A stretch of 64,000 nucleotides of DNA from Symbiodinium kawagutii (taxonomy: Eukaryota; Sar; Dinophyceae; Suessiales; Symbiodiniaceae): the NCBI GenBank assembly GCA_009767595.1, contig VSDK01002092.1, positions 187,401 to 251,400 of the forward strand. Reading direction: 5' to 3'. The translations under genes were made by a program, and so were the position numbers. The notes beneath the pieces were generated by a model. It had not been told where the DNA came from. It saw nothing but the letters and a program-made list of their open reading frames with translations, and did no database searches. Below, in pieces: positions 59,155 to 64,000 of this stretch. The first letter of the stretch is position 1. Every line of letters begins with the position of its first letter.

Positions 59155-60197
59155 TTGTCGGGCGTGTGTACCTGCTTCATCAGTGAGTTGGATCTGGCGG
59201 GACGAGGGCTGGTGGGAAACTCCCCTCCGTTGATCATGATCAATCGTTGGCCAAGGTTGGGTCAATGGTGAACCAATGGTTAATGATACGGTAGTGAATT
59301 GTTGTCTTGTAATCGCTAAACAATGGTGAGTCTAATTGCAAATGGTTGCTTAACAATAGATGGTTGATAATGGCTAATAGTGATGCATGTTTGGTGGATC
59401 ATGGTCAATAGGTGATTTATTGTTGGGTACAATGAGGCTTTGATAAAGGTTGGTCATCATTTTTTGTTGGGGGACCCTCTCCGTTCCAAGTTTGATACTT
59501 GGGTATCGATGGAACATTGGGACAGGGAATGGGACTGAACACCAAACAATCGAATGAATCGAGTCACAGCAGATCTCATGGAATGGGAGGTATTTCGGTG
59601 AATGCACTACGAATGAGGGTTGCTTCACGCCTCAAGAGCTGGGTTGAGTGAGTCCTTGTCTCAATTACTCGACCCTTGTTCCCCAGGAATGGCATTTTGT
59701 TACCCTACCACTTCAAAGAGCGCTGGCGTGCACACTCCAGGTTGATTGATCATGAACCAACAATAAGTCAAGCAGTAGTGGCTGCATGTTGACGACTAGA
59801 CATTCACCAATGATTACCAATCATGAGCCAATCATTCACCATTAGAAGTACTTGAGAAATTGATTGTATCATGTTTTATTTTCAGTATAAATCAATTTTA
59901 TTTTCAGTATAAACCCCTAAGAAATGGTCAGTACATGTTAACTAATTAATCAAACACCCACCAGCGATGAATCATGGACCATGTCGGACGCATCCTGGGC
60001 CTCCAAGGTGCAAGTGGTGCTTTCAGGCGCCTGATGCGGCGGTGCCATCCTGGATGAAGCCCCACGGGGAGCTAAGCTGAGGGATTAGCTGTGGTCGTTA
60101 TAGCTTTAGAAGATTGGATGGCAGCATCATCATATCATCTTCATCGATAAGATCGCCATCAAGGATTAGCCATCTTCGATCCTCTCATCTTCATCAA

Positions 60198-60354
60198 CTG
60201 GTCGGTGGTTTCAAACATCTTTTATTTCCCCTGGTAGTTATTGACAAATGGTTGGTTTCTCAAAATAGGGGTACCCCTAAATCATCCTTAGTTAAACCAT
60301 TTATAGTAATAAACCAACCGTATTCTAGGGGTTCCCTATTTTAATAAACCACCA
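60198..60354. mobile_element. Chimeric family C / family A element
   Basis: Begins as family C (CTGGTCGGTGGTTTCAAACA, TTTATTTCCCCTGGTAGTTA, TTGACAAATGGTTGG) and then switches without a gap to family A (TTTCTCAAAATAGGGGTACC ... GGGTTCCCTATTTTAATAAACC). The C element has no right end. Confidence 0.88.
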
Positions 60355-60556
60355 ACTTCAGATCATTTCGATTGTTATGCTTCGTTGATCGATCTCGAGA
60401 CTTCGTCCTTGTTGAGATCTGATAATGTTGATGTCGGGTGCCGTTGGGCACACTTCAGTGATACCGGTTGTGCTGGGAACAGGACACCATTGAACCTGAA
60501 AAACTGCTGGAAGATGAGGCTGATCGATTTGGAGAGATATGTTTGTAGGGTTATTT

Positions 60557-60663
60557 GGGTGTTTCTCAAGATATAGGGGTTCCCCAAAATCATCTCGTAT
60601 CAACCATCTATAAATAGAGGATGAACCAACCAATATTTTGAGGGTTCCCTATTTTGAGAAACC
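60557..60663. mobile_element. Family A element
   Basis: GGGTGTTTCTCAAGATATAG ... GGGTTCCCTATTTTGAGAAACCACC, plus-type orientation, ends intact. Confidence 0.93.
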
Positions 60664-60839
60664 ACCTCTTACGGTTTTACCACCTGCTTTCAGCTGTGGC
60701 AACCCCCAGGGTTTCAGCAGCACAGGCGAAGCCAACAACCGGAGAAGACAGAGGAACAATCGGATCCATTCAGGTCGACAAGTACCTTGTTGACATTGGT
60801 GGTGAAGAGGGAGCTCAGGAGCCAGGGATATCCGTTTAG
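60664..60839 (+). CDS. Possible exon ending at TAG 60839
   Basis: Open frame with AVATPRVSAAQAKPTTGEDR, then GTIGSIQVDKYLVDIGGEEG, AQEPGISV and a stop at 60837-60839. Acidic and Gly/Ala-rich. Acceptors at TTTCAG (60692-60693) or CCCCAG (60708-60709) would define an exon that could be terminal. It begins right after a family A element. Confidence 0.4.
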
Positions 60840-60840
60840 C

Positions 60841-60886
60841 CCTGTAAAGGCCCTTTGAAGGGCCCTTCAAAGGCCTTTAAAGGGGG
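60841..60886. other. Perfect palindrome (possible hairpin)
   Basis: CCTTTGAAGGGCCCTTCAAAGG is self-complementary with no loop, flanked by further AAAGG/CCTTT steps. It follows the stop at 60839 by a few bases. A stem-loop in RNA or a cruciform is possible; function unknown. Confidence 0.75.
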
Positions 60887-61109
60887 AGAAGGAGGTACCA
60901 GGAGTGCCCTAACCACATGGTAGTTTATGAAGGATGCCGTCGCATTCTGATATTCTGTAGTTTTGAGAGAAGTACCTTTGACGAGCCCATGCAGTTGTGG
61001 TGGGCAGGTTGCCTTTCTGATTTGCTTGCATCCAACACAAAGCTAGGGAGAAGCATCCAGAGGTCCTTGTTGTCGGTGTTTATTGATGATATGTCATTGG
61101 TGCTACAGA

Positions 61110-61197
61110 CGAGTAGTAAACTCGACTTTAGTAGTAAACTTGACTTTAGTAGTAGACTTGACTTTAGTAGTAGACTTGACTTTAGTATACTTTAGTA
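61110..61197. repeat. 18-bp tandem repeat GACTTTAGTAGTA(A/G)ACT(C/T)
   Basis: Four units differing by transitions (AAACTC, AAACTT, AGACTT), then a truncated fifth. Confidence 0.93.
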
Positions 61198-61270
61198 GAA
61201 AACAACTACCATAAGACTCGACCCTTCAAGGCGTGTTTTTCCTTGGATGTGGATGAAGATAGCGCTGCAG

Positions 61271-61357
61271 CTGGTTTCATCTGTCATGGGGAAGCCGGCG
61301 TCCAGCTCCACTGGGGATTGTGACGGCCGCATGCGACTGCGCGTGCGTGTGCTATAG
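61271..61357 (+). CDS. Probable exon LVSSVMGKPASSSTGDCDGR...
   Basis: The acceptor is GCTGCAG; the phase 0 frame reads LVSSVMGKPASSSTGDCDGR then MRLRVRVL and stops at TAG 61355-61357. GT donors inside the CGCGTGCGTGTG segment are alternatives. Family unknown. Confidence 0.45.
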   Translation: MVSSVMGKPASSSTGDCDGRMRLRVRVL

Positions 61358-61695
61358 CAGGTTCCCACCGATTCCCACATTAGCCCAGCCTTTTTTCCAG
61401 ATATTTTGATTATGGCTTCGTCAGCAATGCTGAATCTTCATCATTTTCGGCGATTCATCCACTACTACTGGTTGCAAACCTCTAACTACTATGCTGGTCA
61501 CTTGACTACCATTTATTATCATCATATTATTGGAGAAGCTAACTAGCATTCACTTCGATTGACCATTTTACTACCTTCACTTCCATACTACCACTAACGA
61601 CCGTTAACTACCATTGACTACCATCAATTACCACTAACCACCATTGACTACCACCATTTGCTACTACCGTTTCTCCATGATTTTCACCTGCTCAG

Positions 61696-61725
61696 TTCGG
61701 CCCTATGTTCATCCTGGGCCCATCG
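61696..61725 (+). CDS. Probable micro-exon FGPMFILGPS
   Basis: 30 nt, phase 0/0, acceptor CTCAG, donor TCG|GTTGAC; peptide FGPMFILGPS. The frame stays open for VDHLRYLNCQRWVAGSNQM if unspliced. Confidence 0.45.
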
Positions 61726-62352
61726 GTTGACCATCTCAGATACCTGAACTGCCAGCGATGGGTTGCGGGTTCCAACCAGATGTAGCGCTCCAAACGGTGA
61801 GTAGGCCAGTGGAAGCCCTGAGTAATTTCTGAGTCCAACAAAGTACAGTAGATGGATAAAGCATCACTAGCAATAGTAGGTGAAGAGCCATTACCACATC
61901 TATCCCATGGTTTTAAACACAATCAAAAGTAATCACTATGAAGGAAAGTAAGAACATGTGTAATTAGTAGTGACATATCAAGATTAGTTTGTAGATTAGT
62001 TTGTAATTCCCACAATAACCAATATGACCTAACAATTCTTTAGCCATCATTGACCATTATCAACCACTATATTTATTTACTAATCAACCATGGTTGGCAA
62101 CAAACCATTATGAACAAACCACCGACCATGATCATCCGTGATCAGCCATCATTGACAATTATCAACCGTTATGTGTGTGTGTGTCATTGTCTCCTACCAC
62201 TACCATCATTGGCCTTTCCATCATGACCATTATGATTGCCACTATCAAGCATTATCACCTATTATTAGCCATGACTTTTCATGATTTAGCCATCATTAAA
62301 TCATCACTGGCCCTCATTTGCCATTCTGTACCATCAACCAACCGTTCATCAG

Positions 62353-62392
62353 CAAACCCGATCCATGAGCTGCCAAGGCCTGATCGAACAGC
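62353..62392 (+). CDS. Probable exon QTRSMSCQGLIEQ
   Basis: Acceptor CATCAG, donor CAGC|GTGTTG; peptide QTRSMSCQGLIEQ, phase 0/1. The frame continues open (RVAANTRPKASSSQQ...), so the exon may be longer. Confidence 0.42.
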
Positions 62393-63149
62393 GTGTTGCT
62401 GCAAATACACGGCCAAAAGCCAGCTCGAGTCAGCAAAAGAATCCAACTGTTGGAAGTTTCCAAAACAAATATTATGGTATAATTACCAGTATAATGATCT
62501 CGTAATAAGAAATACTTTACTATATAATCTATATACCAAAAGCGAAAGAAGGTGGAAATTATATATACATTATACCATTGCCTCCTTCATTACTATGGTA
62601 TAGTTGCCAGTATAATGGTCAGTATAGAGTATAGATGATCAGTACTGTTCCATAACTGATGATAGAAAAGTATGATTATGATGATCAGTATAAGAGTATG
62701 GATTATTGTTTTAATTTCCACCTTTTCCACCGACTCTTATTGGCATGATTATCACTATAAGAGTAGGATGACTAGGAATGGATGACTTTATCCGGAAGTT
62801 CCTTATTCTGAATAGATGGAAACTTTTGCTCAAGAATAGTGGACTAAGAAAACTATCAAACACTTTCAACTTTTCCAAGAGTATAGTATACTCTATCCAT
62901 GAGCATAATTAGAAACGCAACAAAATAGGATGCTTAATTGAAAAATCTGAACATATGATGGTAAGAAGTGTGTGAATTCTTGTTTGGGGGGAATCTCCTA
63001 GCAGTCATTTGGATAGTAAAGCAGGGTTTTATGGAATTTGAGAAGGACAGATAGACATGTTGATCAATGTTTATTTACATATACCTTTGATACCTATATG
63101 TAGACATGTGTGTTACCACTATCTATTTACATTCACACTTAAGACGCAC

Positions 63150-63286
63150 ACACACACAGATACATACATACATACATACATTACATTACATTACATTACA
63201 TTACGTTACGTTACGTTACGCTACGTTACGTTACATTACATTACATTACATTACATTACATTACATTACATTACATTACATACATA
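63150..63286. repeat. (CA)n, (CATA)n and pentanucleotide (ACATT)n array
   Basis: A short CA run, then ACATACATACAT, then about 20 ACATT units. In the middle (63202-63232) the unit changes to ACGTT, so transition variants have spread locally within the array. Confidence 0.95.
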
Positions 63287-63481
63287 TATCTATAATTTGC
63301 ATATAAAAATATATAGATAGATATTCATTTGCTTGTATAATTTTATTTGCACACCAAAGTTTTTACTGATTGAATATGACAAGTTCCATGCTAAGCCCCT
63401 CATCATTCGCTACGGCTAATGGTGCATCTTTTGTCGGTGTCAGAAACTGGGGGATCGACTGGCAGGTGACTAAATGACATG

Positions 63482-63612
63482 CCCTTCAGCAAACTAACAT
63501 GGAAGCGGAAATCCATGGTTTTTAATGGTTTACCTACAAAAATGGTTGTTTATAATGGTTTTACCTTTAAAAATGGTGATGTTGAGCTTTTAGATTAGTT
63601 TGCCAGAGTGTA
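63482..63612. mobile_element. Family E inverted-repeat element
   Basis: CAGCAAACTAACATGGAAGC, GGAAATCCATGG, several ATGGTTTACCTACAAAAATG units, and a right end GCTTTTAGATTAGTTTGCCA. The ends GCAAACTAA and TTAGTTTGC are inverted repeats. Related to 24604-24715. Confidence 0.72.
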
Positions 63613-64000
63613 AATTATATCCTAGAGATGGAAGATCAAATTGGATCATCCCCATCGGAACAGTAAATAAGTGTAAAGAATGGCAACCCTGGATGAAGGA
63701 AACCCTTGGTTGATTACTAACTCGGGGATATCTCCCCGCCTTGGCTTCACAGTGAAGTGGTACCCCCTCAATGACTAACTCTAGGGCTTGCAAACCCCAG
63801 GTTTATCACGAATCTGAATAGTGAATATAATATGAATGAATATGGAGAATATTTCCCATTTACTCCCGGATGGCACACATAGACACAATCAAAAGGATTG
63901 GATTGACTTCTGCCCGTATTGCGCAAACACCCCTGCAAGAATTTGGTGTACAAGCATGGCAATATCAAGCACTTTCAGATGATGTGCCATTAATACTGGT

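Larger units (their letters stand above)
57609..60556. other. Intron/intergenic sequence with local duplications
   Basis: Bases 57640-58080 are GATTGGTGATTAGG-like degenerate repeats. Bases 58660-58980 hold a duplicated segment and 59040-59150 a 55-bp tandem repeat. Open frames at 58487-58944 on both strands follow the duplication. A GC-rich patch at 59985-60060 is unresolved. Confidence 0.5.
62393..64000. other. AT-rich stretch with microsatellites, no exon recognised
   Basis: Bases 62480-62900 contain TATAATGGTCAGTATAGAG-like degenerate sequence. Repeats follow at 63150-63286, then a family E element at 63482-63612. Minus-strand frames at 63590-63968 show no motif. Confidence 0.6.

Noticed and set aside
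1-64000. tRNA, rRNA or dinoflagellate spliced-leader genes
   Set aside because: No cloverleaf-forming stretch with conserved B-box, no rRNA core motif and no GTAGCCATTTTGGCTCAAG-like sequence was found by eye. A tRNAscan/Infernal run would be decisive.

Overview
The window is eukaryotic nuclear DNA. The features that support this are very small exons (25-99 nt) separated by introns of about 0.3-2 kb, long microsatellites, and dozens of short dispersed inverted-repeat elements. No bacterial operon, RBS-led gene, rRNA or tRNA was seen. At two loci, protein-family conservation and reading phase together fix the splice junctions. Those junctions use GT, GC and GA donors, and the acceptors are mostly AG followed by G. 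Together with tiny exons, all recognised coding sequence on the + strand, and an interstitial TTTAGGG-type telomeric tract, this points to a dinoflagellate (inference; no marker gene or spliced leader was found). Layout: 1-944 is an octamer microsatellite. From 1922 to about 7846 lie five exons of an Rh-type ammonium transporter, 5'-partial in this reading, with introns filled by an 11-bp minisatellite and CAT/ATC repeats. From about 9.5 to 17 kb there are scattered exon-like islands that I could not identify; they may be a separate gene or the N-terminal part of the next one. From 18470 to 44761 I reconstruct 25 exons (1302 nt, 434 codons including the stop) of a SPINDLY/OGT-like family-41 glycosyltransferase. 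Every one of its 24 exon junctions keeps phase. From about 45 to 62.4 kb another + strand series of small exons, many of them phase 0/0, belongs to one or more unidentified genes. The introns carry at least three abundant MITE-like families: A (TTTCTCAAAATAGGGG ends, about 23 copies), B (TATGGCTATGGGTCA ends) and C (GGTTGGTGGTTTCAA ends). Family C supplies the splice acceptor of one catalytic exon, and a family B array starts at a splice donor, so at least some introns look element-derived. A pair of inverted arms of about 0.7 kb flanks part of the glycosyltransferase gene. Exon borders come from reading frames, splice motifs and remembered family consensus; no alignment or transcript data were available.
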